Below the pieces are notes generated by a model. The model did no database searches, was not told the origin of the DNA, and saw nothing but the letters and a program-made list of their open reading frames with translations. A stretch of 64,000 nt of DNA, taken from positions 31,102,776-31,166,775 of the forward strand of contig NC_087069.1 of NCBI RefSeq assembly GCF_963678635.1, read 5' to 3'. Below are positions 49,400 to 63,175 of this stretch, one piece after another (positions within the stretch are counted from its first letter, which is position 1; every line of letters starts with the position of its first letter). Position numbers and translations under genes: made by a program. This stretch comes from Symsagittifera roscoffensis. Taxonomy: Eukaryota > Xenacoelomorpha > Acoela > Convolutidae.

Positions 49400-52300
49400 A
49401 TGAGATTTCCTGAGATTTCCTGACAAAAGATCTAAGTCGAGTTAAAATCTTCATAAAATTAAGCTAGAAATCTCTGAAAATTCCTCTCACGCGATCTAAA
49501 TCAAGTTAGAAGTCTCGATAGTTTAAGCTATAAAACTCTGAGATTTCCTGACACCAGATCTAAGTCGAGTTAAAATCCTTATAAAATTAAGCTAGAAATC
49601 TCTGAAAATTCCTCTCACGAGATTTAAATCAAAACAAGTCTGATATTGCCTGACACCAGATTCAAGTCGAGTTTAAATCAATATAAAATTGAGCTAGAAA
49701 TCTATGAAAATATGTGTCGAGAGATCTAAATCAAGCCTCGATGAGTTGAGCTAGAGTTAAATAGAAGTCTCGTTGAGTTAAGCTAGAATTCTCTGAAAAT
49801 TCCTGTTACGAGATCTAAGTCAAGATGATATCTCGCTAAATTACGCTAGTAATCTCTAAAAATTCCTGTCACGAGATCTATGTCATATTAGAAATCTTGA
49901 TAAATTAAGCTAGAAATCTCAGGGAAAAACTTCTGATACGAGATCTAAGTCAAGTTAGAAATCTCGATAATTTAAGCTACAAAACTCTGGGATTTCCTGA
50001 CACCAGATCTAAGTCGTGTTAAAATCTCAATAAAATTAAGCTAGAAATCTCTGAAAAATCTCCTCACGAGATTTAAATCAAGTTAGAAGTCTTGATAGTT
50101 TAAGCTATAAAACTCTGAGATTTCCTGACACCAGATCTAAGTCGAGTTAAAATCAACATAAAATTAAGCTAGAAATCTATGAAAACTCCTGTCGAGAGAT
50201 CTAAATCAAGCCTCGATGAGTTGAGCTAGAGTTAAATAGAAGTCTCGATGAGTAAAGCTAGAATTCTCTGAAAATGCACGTCACGAGATCTAAGTCAAGA
50301 AGATCTCTCGAAAAGTTAGGCTGAAAATCTCTGGATTTTCTGTCACGAATTCCATGTCATGTTAGAAATCTTAATATATTAAGCAAGAAATCTCAGCTAA
50401 AAAAATCGGTCACGTAATCTAAGTCAAGTTAGAAATTTCGATAATTTAAGCTTTTATTTCTGATATTTTCTGTCACCAGATGTAAGCCAAGTTAGAAATC
50501 TCATTGAGTTGAGACATAAACTTCTGACAATGCCTGTCACGAAAGTCAAGGTAGAAATCTCGATAGTTAAGCAAGAAGTTTCTGAAAATTCCTGTCACGA
50601 GATCTAAGTCAAGTTAGAAGTCTCGTTGAGTTGAGCTAGAAATCTATGAAAATTCCTGTCACGAGATCTAAGTCAACAAGATATCTCGCTAAGATACGCT
50701 AGTAATCTCTGAAAGTTCCTGTCTCGAGATCTATGTCATGTTAGATATCTTGATAAATTAAGCTAGAAATCTCAGGGAGAAACTTCTGTCACGAGATCTA
50801 AGTCAAGTTAGAAATCTCGATTATTTACCCTATAAAACTCTGAAAATTCCTGACACCAGATCTAAGTCGAGTTGAAATCTTCATAAAATTAAGCTAGAAA
50901 CCTCTGAAAATTTCACTCACGCGATTTAAATCAAGTTAGAAGTCTCGATAGTTTAAGCTATAAAAATCTGATATTTCCTGACACCAGTTCTAAGTCGAGT
51001 TAAAATCTTCATAAACTTAAGCTAGAAAACTCTGAAAATTCCGCCCACGAGATTTAAATCAAGTTAGAAGTCTCGATAGCTTAAGCTATAAAACTCTGAA
51101 ACTCCCTGACACCAGATCTAAGTCGAGTTAAAATCAACATCAAATTAGGCTAGAAATCTATGAAAACTCTTGTCGAGAGATCTAAATCAAACCTCATTGA
51201 GTTGAGCTAGAGTTAAATAGAAGTCTCGATGAGTTAAGCTAGAGTTCTCTGAAAATTCACGTCACGAGATCTAAATCAAGAAGATCTCTCGCTAAGATAC
51301 GCTAGTAATCTCTGAAGGTTCCTGTCACGAGATCTATGTCATGTTAGATATCTTGATATATTAAGCAAGAAATCTCAGAGAAAAAATCTGTCACGCAATC
51401 TAAGTCAAGTTAGAAAACTCAATAATTTAAGCTTTTTTCTGATATTTTCTGTCACCAAATGTAGGCCAAGTTAGAAATCTCATTGAGTTGAGACAGAAAC
51501 TTCTGACAATGCCCGTCACGAAAGTCAAGGTAGAAATCTCGATAGTTAAGCAAGAAGTTTCTGAAAATTCCTGTCACGAGATCTAAGTGAAGTTAGAAGT
51601 CTCGTTGAGTTAAGCTAGAAATCTCTGAAAATTCCTGTCACGAGATCTAAGTCAAGAAGATATCTCGCTAAGATGCGCTAGTAATCTCTGAAAGTTCCTG
51701 TCACGAGATCTATGTCATGTTAGATATCTTGATAAACTAAGCTAAAAATCTCTGAATTTTCCTCTCACCAGATCTAAGTCAAGTTAAAATTCTCATTAAA
51801 TCTAGTTCGATGAGTTCGGCTAGCAATCTCTAAAATTTTTCCTGTCACGAGATCTATGTCATGTTAGAAATCTTGATAAGTTAAGCTAGATATCTCAGGG
51901 AAAAATTTCTGTCACAAGATCTAAGTCAAGTTAGAAATCTCGATAATTTAACCTATAAAACTCTGAGATTTCCTGAAACCAGATCTAAGTCGAGTTAAAA
52001 TATTCAATAAAAAAAGCAAGAAAACTCTGAAAATTCCTCTCACGCAATCTAAGTCAAGTTAGAAAACTCGATAAATTAAACTTTTTTATCTGATAATTTC
52101 TGTCACCAGATCTAAACCAAGTTAGAAATCTCATTGAGTTAGGATTGAAACTTCGGACAATGCCTTTAACGAAATTCAAGGTAGAAATATCGATAACTTA
52201 AGCAAGAAATTTCTGAAAATTCCTGTCACGAGATCTAAGTCAAGTTAGAAGTCTCGCTGAGTTAAGCTAGAAATCTCTGAAAATTCCTGTCACGGGATCA

Positions 52301-52560
52301 AAGTCAAGAAGATATCTCGCTAAGATACGCTAGTAATCTCTGAAAGTTCCTGTCACGAAGTCTATGTCATCTTAGATATCTAGATATATTAAGCTAAAAA
52401 TCTCTGAGTTCATCTGACAATAGATCTAAGTCAAGTTAAAATTCTCATTAAATTAAGCTAGAAATCTCTGAAAGTTTCTGTCACGAGATCTAAATCAAGT
52501 TCGATGAGTCCGGCTAGTAATCTCTGAAATTTCTTGTCACGAGATCTATGTCGTGTTAGA
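49400..52560 (+). repeat. HOR pair, about 980-bp offset, and mixed monomers
   Basis: GAGAGATCTAAATC occurs at 50,194 and 51,175, and the CACGCAATCT or CACGTAATCT word at 50,411 and 51,392, an offset of 981 falling to 979 after a 2-bp loss. The 475-bp step is present once more (49,719 to 50,194). A slipped junction near 49,403 (GAGATTTCCTGAGATTTCCTGAC) shows a local duplication of GAGATTTCCT. No gene is visible. Confidence 0.74.
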
Positions 52561-53860
52561 TATCTTGATAAATTAAGCTACAAATCTCGGCAAAAACTCC
52601 TGTCACGAGATCTATGTCAAGTTTGAGTTTTCATTAATTTAAGCTAGAAATCTCTGAGTTCATCTGTCAATAAATCAATTCAAGTTAAAATTCACATTAA
52701 ATTAAGCTAGAAGTCTCTGAAAGTTTCTGTCACGAGATCTAACTCAGTTCGTAGAGTTCGGCTAGCAATCTCTGAAATTTCTTGTCACGAAATCCATGTC
52801 ATGTTAGAAATCTTGATAAGTTAAGCTAGAAATCTCAGGAAAAAAAATCTGTTAAAATCTTCATAAAATTAAGCTAGAATTCTCCGAAAATTCGTCTCAC
52901 GCGATCAAAGTCTAGTTAGAAAACTCGATAAAATAAGCTTTTATTTCTGAAAAATTCTGTCACCAGATGTAAGTCAAGTTAGAAATCTCATTGAGTTGAC
53001 ATAGAAACTTCTGGCAATGCCTTTCAAAAAATTCAAGGTAGAAATCTCGATAAATAAAGCAAGAAGTTTCTGAAAATTCCTGTCACGAGATCTAAGTCAA
53101 CAAGATATCTCGCTAAGATACGCTAGTAATATCTGCAAGTTCCTGTCACGAGATCTATGTGGTGTTAGATATCTTGATAAATTAAGCTACATATCTCGGG
53201 AAAAACTCATGTCAGGAGATCTATGTCAAGTTTGAAATCTCAATAATTTAAGCTAGAAATCTCTGAGTTCATCTGTCAATAGATCTAAGTCAAGTTAAAA
53301 TTCTCATTAAATTAAGCTAGAAATCTCTGAAAGTTTCTGTCACGAGATCTAAATCAAGTTCGATGAGTTCGGCTAGCAATCTCTGAAATTTCCTGTCACG
53401 AGATCCATGTCATGTTAGAAATCTTGATAAGTTAAACTAGAAACCTCAGGAAAAGAAATCTGTTAAAATCTTCATTAAATTAAGCTAGAAATCTCCGAAA
53501 ATTCGTCTCACGAGGTCTAAATCAAGTTAGAAAACTCGATAAGTTAAGCTTTTGTTTCTGAAAAATTCTGTCACCAGATGTAAGTCAAGTTAGAAATCTC
53601 ATTGAGTTGACATAGAAACTTCTGGCAATGCCTTTCAAAAAATTCAAGGTAGAAATCTCGATAAATTAAGCAAGAAGTTTCTAAAAATTCCTGTCACGAG
53701 ATCTAAGTCAACAAGATATCTCGCTAAGATACGCTAGTAATCTCTGCAAGTTCCTGTCAGGAGATCTATGTCGTGTTAGATATCTTGATAAATTAAGCTA
53801 CAAATCTCGGGAAAAACTCCTGTCACGAGATCTATGTAAAGTTAGAAATCTTGATAAATT
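52561..53860 (+). repeat. HOR tandem array, about 610-bp unit
   Basis: TATCTTGATAAATTAAGCTAC, preceded by GTGTTAGA, starts units at 52,561, 53,170 and 53,781 (609 and 611 bp). GTTAAAATCTTCAT lies at 52,851 and 53,462. GCCTTTCAAAAAATTC lies at 53,019 and 53,630, with a third at 54,141 after a deletion. Each unit includes an unusual fusion in which AAATCTGTTAAAATC skips most of a monomer. Confidence 0.82.
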
Positions 53861-55494
53861 AAGCTAGAAATCTCAGAGAAAAAAATTCGGTCACGAGATC
53901 TAATTTAAGTTAGAAATCTCGATAAGTTAAGTTATAAAACTCTGAGATTTCCTGACACCAGATCTAAGTCGAGTTAAAATTCTTATAAAATTAAGCTAGA
54001 AATCTCTGAAAATTCTTCTCACGAGGTCTAAGTCAAGTTAAAAAACTCGATAAGTTAAGGTTTTATTTCTGATAACTTCTGTCACCAGATGTAAGTCAAC
54101 TTAGAAATCTCATTGAGTTAAGATAGAAACTTCTGGCAATGCCTTTCAAAAAATTCAAGGTAGAAATCTCGATAAATTAAGCAAGAAGTTTCTAAAAATT
54201 CCTGTCACGAGATCTAAGTCAAGAAGATATATCGCCAAGATACGCTAGTAATCTGTGAAAATTCAAGTCATGAGATGTAGGTCAAGAAGATTTCTCGCTC
54301 ACTTCATATGGAAATCTCTGAAAGTTTCTGTCACGAGATCTATGTCATGTTAGATATCTTGATAAGTAAAGCTAGAAACCTCGGGAAAAAATTCTGTCAC
54401 GAGATCTATGTCAAGTTTGAATTCTCATTAAGTTAAGCTAGAAAACTCTGAAAGTTTCTTTCACGAGATCTAAATCAAGTTCGACGAGTCCGGCTAGCAA
54501 TCTCTGAAATTTCCTGTCAAGAGATCTAAATCAATTTAGAGATCTCAATAATTTAAGCTATAAAACGCTGAGATTTCCCGACACCACATCTAAGTCAAGT
54601 TAAAAACCTCATAAAATTAAGCTAGAGATCTCTGAAAATTCTTCTCACGAGGTCTAAGTCAAGTTAGAAAATTCGATAAGTTAAGCTTTAATTTCTGATA
54701 AGTTCTGTCACCAGATGTAAGTCAACTTAGAAATCTCATTGAGTTAAGATAGAAACTTCTGACAATGCCTGTCACAAAAAACAAGGTAGAAATCTCGATA
54801 AGTTAAGCAAGAGGTTTCTGAAAATTCCTGTCACTAGATCTAAGTCAATTTAGAAGTCTCGTTGAGTTAAGCTAGAAATCTCTGAAAATTCCTGTCACGA
54901 GATCTAAGTCAAGAAGATATCTCACTAAGTTACGCTAGTAATCTCTGAAAATTCCTGTCACGAAATCTAAGTCAGGTTAGATATCTTGATAAGTTAAGCT
55001 AAAAATCTCGGGAAAAAATCCTGTCACGAGACCTATGTCAAATTTGAAATCTCAAAAATTTAAACTAGAAACCTCTGAGTTTTTCTATCAATAGATCTAA
55101 GTCAAGTTAAAATTCTCATTAAGTTAAGCTAGAAATTTCTGAAAGTTTCTGTCACGAAATCTAAATCAAGTTCGATGAATTCGGCTAGCAATCTCTGAAT
55201 CTTCCTGTCTAGAGATCTAATTCAAATTAGAAATCTCACTAAGTTACGCTAGTAATCTCTGAAAATTCCTCTCACGAAATCTAAGTCAGGTTAGATATCT
55301 TGATAAGTTAAGCTAAAATCTCAGGAAAAAATCCTGTCACGAGACCTATGTCAAGTTTCAAATCTCAAAATTTTAAACTAGAAATCTCTGAGTTTTTCTG
55401 TCAATAGATCTAAGTCAAGTTAAAATTCGCAAAAAAATAAGCTAGAGATCTCTGAAAGTTTCTGTCACGAGATCTAAATCAATCGATGTGTGCG
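53861..55494 (+). repeat. Satellite, mixed monomers
   Basis: Plain, HindIII-type and 56-bp monomers occur without a strong tandem HOR. A short doublet is visible around 54,935 and 55,250 (TCTCACTAAGTTACGCTAG followed by AAGTCAGGTTAGATATC). No unique sequence or gene is seen. Confidence 0.65.
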
Positions 55495-58400
55495 GCTAGC
55501 AATCTCTAAAACTTCCTGACACCAAATCTATGTCATGTTAGAAATCTTGATAAAATAAGCTAGAAATCTCAGAGAAAAAATTCGTTCACGAGGTCTAAGT
55601 CAAGTTAGAAAACTCCATAAGTTAAGGTTTTATTTCTGATAATTTCTGTCACCAGATGTATGTCAAGTTAGAAATCTCATTGAGTTAAGATAGAAACTTC
55701 TGACAATGCCTGTCACGAAATACAAGGTAGAAATCTCGATAAGTTAAGCAAGAAGTTTCTGAAAATTCCTGTCACGAGATCTAAGTCAAGAAGATATCTC
55801 GCCAAGATACGCTAGTAATCTGTGAAAATTCAAGTCACGAGATGTAGGTCAAGAAGATTTCTCGCTAAGTTAAGCTGGAAGTCAAGTTAAAGTTCTCATT
55901 AAGTTGAGGTAGAACTCTCTGAAAGTTTCTGTCACGAGATATAAATCAAGTTAGAAATCTCGATAAATTAAGCTAGCAACCTCTGAGAATTAATTTCACG
56001 AGATCTAAGTCAAGAAAAAATCTCATTAAGTGAAATTAAAACTCTCTGAAAGTTCCTGTCACGAGATCTAAATCAATTTAGTAATCTCGATGAGGTAGGC
56101 TAGCAATCTCTGAAAATTCTTGTCACGAGATCTAAGTCAAGTTAGATATCTTGTTAAGTTAAGCTTGAAATCTCTGAAAAAAAACCTGTCACGAGATCTA
56201 AGTCAAGTTGGAAATCTCGATAATTTAAGCTAGAAATCTCTGAAATTTCCTCTCACCAGATCTAAGTCAAGTTAAAGTTCTCATTAAGTTGAGCTAGAAC
56301 TCTCTGAAAGTTCCTGTCACGAGATCTATGTCAAGAAAAAATCTCATTAAGTTAAGCTAGAACTCTCTGAAGGTTCCTGTCACGAGATCTATGTCAAGAA
56401 AAATTTTCAATAAGTTAAGCTAGAAATCTCTGAAATTTCCTGTCATGAGATCTATGTCATGTTAGATATCTTGATAAGTTAAGCTTGAAATCTCTGAATT
56501 TTCCTGTCACCAGATCTAAGTCAAATTAAAATTCTCATTAAGTTGAGGTAGAACTCTCTGAAAGTTCCTGTCACGAGATATGAATCAAGTTAGAAATCTC
56601 GATAAGTTAAGCTAGCAACCTCTGAGAATTCCTGTCACGAGATCTTAGTCATTAAAAAAATCTCATTAAGTTAAGCTAGAAATCTCTGAAAGTTCCTGTC
56701 ACGAGATCTAAGTCAATAAAAAATCTCATTAAGTTAAGCTAGAACTCTCTGAAGGTTCCTGTCACGAGATCTATGTCAAGAAAAATTTTCAATAAGTTAA
56801 GGTAGAAATCTCTGAAATTTCCTGTCATGAGATCTATGTCATGTTAGATATCTTGATAAGTTAAGCTTGAAATCTCTGAATTTTCCTGTCACCAGATCTA
56901 AGTCAAATTAAAATTCTCATTAAGTTGAGGTAGAACTCTCTGAAAGTTCCTGTCACGAGATATGAATCAAGTTAGAAATCTCGATAAGTTAAGCTAGCAA
57001 CCTCTGAGAATTCCTGTCACCAGATCTAAATCAAGATAGAAGTCTCGATGAAGTAGACTAGCAATCTCTGAAAACTCTTGTCACGATATCTAAGTCAACT
57101 TAGATATCTTGATAAGTTAAGCTTGAAATCTCTAGAAAAAATCCTGTCACGAGATCTAAGTCAAGTTGGAAATCTCGATAATTTAAGCTAGAAATCTCTG
57201 AATTTTCCTGTCACCAGATCTCAGTCAAGTTAAAGTTCTCATTAAGTTGAGGTAGAACTCTCTGAAAGTTTCTGTCACGAGATATAAATCAAGTTAGAAA
57301 TCTCGATAAGTTAAGCTAGCAACCTCTGAGAATTCCTGTCACCAGATCTAAATCAAGATAGAAGTCTCGATGAAGTAGACTAGCAATCTCTGAAAACTCT
57401 TGTCACGATATCTAAACCAACTTAGATATCTTGATAAGTTAAGCTTGAAATCTCTAGAAAAAATCCTGTCACGAGATCTAAGTCAAGTTGGAAATCTCGA
57501 TAATTTAAGCTAGAAATCTCTAAAACTTCCTGACACCAGATCTATGTCATGTTAGAAATCTTGATAAAATAAGCTAGAAATCTCAGAGAAAAAAATCGTT
57601 CACGAGGTCTAAGTCAAGTTAGAAAACTCCATAAGTTAAGGTTTTATTTCTGATAATTTCTGTCACCAGATGTATGTCAAGTTAGAATTCTCATTGAGTT
57701 AAGATAGAAACTTCTGACAATGCCTGTCACGAAATACAAGGTAGAAATCTCGATAAGTTAAGCAAGAAGTTTCTGAAAATTCCTGTCACGAGATCTAAGT
57801 CAAGAAGATATCTCGCCAAGATACGCTAGTAATCTGTGAAAATTCAAGTCACGAGATGTAGGTCAAGAAGATTTCTCGCTAAGTTAAGCTGGAAGTCAAG
57901 TTAAAGTTCTCATTAAAATGAGGTAGAACTCTCTGAAAGTTTCTGTCACGAGATATAAATCAAGTTAGAAATCTCGATAAATTAAGCTAGCAACCTCTGA
58001 GAATTAATTTCACGAGATCTAAGTCAAGAAAAAATCTCATTAAGTGAAGCTAAAACTCTCTGAAAGTTCCTGTCACGAGATCTAAATCAATTTAGTAATC
58101 TCGATGAGGTAGGCTAGCCATCTCTGAAAATTCTTGTCACGAGATCTAAGTCAAGTTAGATATCTTGTTAAGTTAAGCTTGAAATCTCTGAAAAAAAACC
58201 TGTCACGAGATCTAAGTCAAGTTGGAAATCTCGATAATTTAAGCTAGAAATCTCTGAAATTTCCTCTCACCTGATCTAAGTCAAGTTAAAGTTCTCATTA
58301 AGTTGAGCTAGAACTCTCTGAAAGTTCCTGTCACGAGATATAAATCAAGTTAGAAATCTCGATAAGTTAAGCTAGCAACCTCTGAGAATTCTTGTCACGA

Positions 58401-58945
58401 GATCTTAGTCATTAAAAAAATCTCATTAAGTTAAGCGAGAAATCTCTGAAAGTTCCTGTCACGAGATCTAAGTCAATAAAAAATCTCATTAAGTTAAGCT
58501 AGAACTCTCTGAAGGTTCCTGTCACGAGATCTATGTCAAGAAAAATTTTCAATAAGTTAAGCTAGAAATCTCTGAAATTTCCTGTCATGAGATCTATGTC
58601 AAATTAAAATTCTCATTAAGTTGAGGTAGAACTCTCTGAAAGTTCCTGTCACGAGATATGAATCAAGTTAGAAATCTCGATAAGTTAAGCTAGCAACCTC
58701 TGAGAATTCCTGTCACCAGATCTAAATCAAGATAGAAGTCTCGATGAAGTAGACTAGCAATCTCTGAAAACTCTTGTCACGATATCTAAGTCAACTTAGA
58801 TATCTTGATAAGTTAAGCTTGAAATCTCTAGAAAAAATCCTGTCACGAGATCTAAGTCAAGTTGGAAATCTCGATAATTTAAGCTAGAAATCTCTGAATT
58901 TTCCTGTCACCAGATCTCAGTCAAGTTAAAGTTCTCATTAAGTTG
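55495..58945 (+). repeat. HOR pair, 2,014-bp offset, with 382- and 322-bp sub-repeats
   Basis: CTCCATAAGTTAAGG occurs at 55,613 and 57,627 and ACTTCCTGAC at 55,511 and 57,525, both 2,014 bp apart. Homology spans about 55,495-56,325 and 57,509-58,339. Inside the first interval, TGTCATGAGATCTATGTCAT repeats at 56,441 and 56,823 (382 bp), and CACCAGATCTAAATCAAG repeats at 57,018 and 57,340 (322 bp). Here the array changes flavour, with many AAGAAAAAATCTCATTAAG monomers. Confidence 0.82.
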
Positions 58946-61900
58946 AGGTAGAACTCTCTGAAAGTTTCTGTCACGAGATATAAATCAAGTTAGAAATCTC
59001 GATAAGTTAAGCTAGCAACCTCTGAGAATTACTTTCACGAGATCTGAGTCAAGAAAAAATCTCATTAAGTGAAGCTAAAACTCTCTGAAAGTTCCTGTCA
59101 CGAGATCTAAATCAATTTAGTAATCTCGATGAGGTAGACTAGCAATCGCTGAAAATTCTTTTAACGATATCTAAGTCAACTTAGATATCTTGATAAGTTA
59201 AGCTTGAAATCTCTAGAAAAAATCCTGTCATGAGATCTAAGTCAAATTGGAAATCTCGATAATTTAAGCTAGAAATCTCTGAATTTTCCTGTCACCAGAT
59301 CTCAGTCAAGTTAAAGTTCTCATTAAGTTGAGGTAGAACTCTCTGAAAGTTTCTGTCACGAGATATAAATCAAGTTAGAATTCTCAAAAAGTTAAGCTAG
59401 CAACCTCTGAGAATTACTTTCACGAGATCTAAGTCAAGAAAAAATCTCATTAAGTGAAGCTAAAACTCTCTGAAAGTTCCTGTCACGAGATCTAAGTCAA
59501 GAAAAAATCTAATTAAGTTAAGCTAGAAATCTCTGAAATTTCCTGTCATGAGATATATGTCATGTTAGATATCTTGATAAGTTAAGCTTGAAATCTCTGA
59601 ATTTTCCTTTTACCAGATCTAAGTCAAATTAAAATTCTCATTAAGTTGAGGTAGAACTCTCTGAAAATTCCTGTCACGAGATATGAATCAAGTTAGAAAT
59701 CTCGCTAAGTTAAGCTAGCAACCTCTGAGAATTCCTGTCACCAGATCTAAATCAAGTTAGAAGTCTCGATGAAGTAGACTAGCAATCTCTGAAAATTCTT
59801 GTCACGATATCTAAGTCAACTTAGATATCTTGATAAGTTAAGCTTGAAATCTCTAGAAAAAATCCTGTTACGAGATCTAAGTCAAGTTGGAAATCTCGAA
59901 AGTTTAAGCTAGAAATCTCTGAATTTTCCTGTCACCAGATCTCAGTCAAGTTAAAGTTCTCATTGAGTTGAGGTAGAACTCTCTGAAAGTTTCTGTCACG
60001 AGATATAAATCAAGTTAGAAATCTCGATAAGTTAAGCTAGCAACCTCTGAGAATTACTTTCACGAGATCTATGTCAAGAAAAAATCTCATTAAGTGAAGC
60101 TAAAACTCTCTGAAAATTCTTGTCACGAGATCTAAGTCAAGTTAGATATCTTGTTAAGTTAAGCTTGAAATCTCTGAAAAAAATCCTGTCACGAGGTCTA
60201 AGTCAAGTTGAAAATCTCGATAATTTAAGCTAGAAATCTCTGAAATTTCTTGTCACCAGATCTAAGTCAAGTTAAAGTTCTCATTAAGTTGAGCCAGATC
60301 TCTCTGAAAGTTCCTGTCACGAGATATAAATCAAGTTAGAAATCTTGATAAGTTAAGCTAGCAACCTCTGAGAATTCCTGTCACGAGATCTTAGTCATTA
60401 AAAAAATCTCATTAAGTTAAGCTAGAAATCTCTGAAAGTTCCTGTCACGAGATCTAAGTCAAGAAAAAATCTCATTAAGTTAAGCTAGAACTCTCTGAAG
60501 GTTCCTGTCACGAGATCTATGTCATCTTAGATATCTTGATAAGTTAAGCTTGAAATCTCTGGAAAAATCCTGTCATGAGATCTAAATCAAGTCAGAAATC
60601 TCATTAAGTTAAGCTAGAAATCTCTGAAAGTTCCTGTCACGAGATATAAATCAAGTTAGAAATATCGATAAGTTAAGCTAGCAACCTCTGAGAATTCCTG
60701 TCACCAGATCTAAATCAACTTAGTTATCTCGATGAAATAGGCTAGCAATTTCTGAAAATTCTTGTCACGAGATCTAAGTCAAGTTAGATATCTTGATAAG
60801 TTAAGCTTAAAATCTCTTGAAAAAAACATGTCACGAGATCTAAGTCAAGTTGGAAATCTCGATAATTTAAGCTAGAAATCTCTGAAAGTTCCTGTCACGA
60901 GATCTAAGTCAAAAAAAAATTCAATAAGTTAAGCTAGAAATCTCTGAAAGTTACTGTCATGAGATCTATGTCATGTTAGATATCTTGATAAGTTAAGCTT
61001 GAAATCTCTGGAAAAATCCTGTCATGAGATCTAAATCAAGTCAGAAATCTCATTAAGTTAAGGTAGAACTCTCTGAAAGTTTCTGTCACGAGATATAAAT
61101 CAAGTTAGAAATCTCGATAAGTTAAGCTAGCAACCTCTGAGAATTACTTTCACGAGATCTGAGTCAAGAAAAAATCTCATTAAGTGAAGCTAAAACTCTC
61201 TGAAAGTTCCTGTCACGAGATCTAAATCAATTTAGTAATCTCGATGAGGTAGACTAGCAATCGCTGAAAATTCTTTTAACGATATCTAAGTCAACTTAGA
61301 TATCTTGATAAGTTAAGCTTGAAATCTCTAGAAAAAATCCTGTCATGAGATCTAAGTCAAATTGGAAATCTCGATAATTTAAGCTAGAAATCTCTGAATT
61401 TTCCTGTCACCAGATCTCAGTCAAGTTAAAGTTCTCATTAAGTTGAGGTAGAACTCTCTGAAAGTTTCTGTCACGAGATATAAATCAAGTTAGAATTCTC
61501 AAAAAGTTAAGCTAGCAACCTCTGAGAATTACTTTCACGAGATCTAAGTCAAGAAAAAATCTCATTAAGTGAAGCTAAAACTCTCTGAAAGTTCCTGTCA
61601 CGAGATCTAAGTCAAGAAAAAATCTAATTAAGTTAAGCTAGAAATCTCTGAAATTTCCTGTCATGAGATATATGTCATGTTAGATATCTTGATAAGTTAA
61701 GCTTGAAATCTCTGAATTTTCCTTTTACCAGATCTAAGTCAAATTAAAATTCTCATTAAGTTGAGGTAGAACTCTCTGAAAATTCCTGTCACGAGATATG
61801 AATCAAGTTAGAAATCTCGCTAAGTTAAGCTAGCAACCTCTGAGAATTCCTGTCACCAGATCTAAATCAAGTTAGAAGTCTCGATGAAGTAGACTAGCAA

Positions 61901-63175
61901 TCTCTGAAAATTCTTGTCACGATATCTAAGTCAACTTAGATATCTTGATAAGTTAAGCTTGAAATCTCTAGAAAAAATCCTGTTACGAGATCTAAGTCAA
62001 GTTGGAAATCTCGAAAGTTTAAGCTAGAAATCTCTGAATTTTCCTGTCACCAGATCTCAGTCAAGTTAAAGTTCTCATTGAGTTGAGGTAGAACTCTCTG
62101 AAAGTTTCTGTCACGAGATATAAATCAAGTTAGAAATCTCGATAAGTTAAGCTAGCAACCTCTGAGAATTACTTTCACGAGATCTATGTCAAGAAAAAAT
62201 CTCATTAAGTGAAGCTAAAACTCTCTGAAAATTCTTGTCACGAGATCTAAGTCAAGTTAGATATCTTGTTAAGTTAAGCTTGAAATCTCTGAAAAAAATC
62301 CTGTCACGAGGTCTAAGTCAAGTTGAAAATCTCGATAATTTAAGCTAGAAATCTCTGAAATTTCTTGTCACCAGATCTAAGTCAAGTTAAAGTTCTCATT
62401 AAGTTGAGCCAGATCTCTCTGAAAGTTCCTGTCACGAGATATAAATCAAGTTAGAAATCTTGATAAGTTAAGCTAGCAACCTCTGAGAATTCCTGTCACG
62501 AGATCTTAGTCATTAAAAAAATCTCATTAAGTTAAGCTAGAAATCTCTGAAAGTTCCTGTCACGAGATCTAAGTCAAGAAAAAATCTCATTAAGTTAAGC
62601 TAGAACTCTCTGAAGGTTCCTGTCACGAGATCTATGTCATCTTAGATATCTTGATAAGTTAAGCTTGAAATCTCTGGAAAAATCCTGTCATGAGATCTAA
62701 ATCAAGTCAGAAATCTCATTAAGTTAAGCTAGAAATCTCTGAAAGTTCCTGTCACGAGATATAAATCAAGTTAGAAATATCGATAAGTTAAGCTAGCAAC
62801 CTCTGAGAATTCCTGTCACCAGATCTAAATCAACTTAGTTATCTCGATGAAATAGGCTAGCAATTTCTGAAAATTCTTGTCACGAGATCTAAGTCAAGTT
62901 AGATATCTTGATAAGTTAAGCTTAAAATCTCTTGAAAAAAACATGTCACGAGATCTAAGTCAAGTTGGAAATCTCGATAATTTAAGCTAGAAATCTCTGA
63001 AAGTTCCTGTCACGAGATCTAAGTCAAAAAAAAATTCAATAAGTTAAGCTAGAAATCTCTGAAAGTTACTGTCATGAGATCTATGTCATGTTAGATATCT
63101 TGATAAGTTAAGCTTGAAATCTCTGGAAAAATCCTGTCATGAGATCTAAATCAAGTCAGAAATCTCATTAAGTTA
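58946..63175 (+). repeat. HOR tandem pair, 2,115-bp unit
   Basis: Copy one is 58,946-61,060 and copy two 61,061-63,175. ATCGCTGAAAATTCTTTTAACG places TCGCT at 59,146 and 61,261 (2,115). The words TTAGAATTCTCAAAAAG and CCTTTTACCAGATCT keep the same offset. In every line I compared the copies were the same, making this probably the youngest large duplication in the window. Each copy holds about 33 monomers. Confidence 0.9.
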
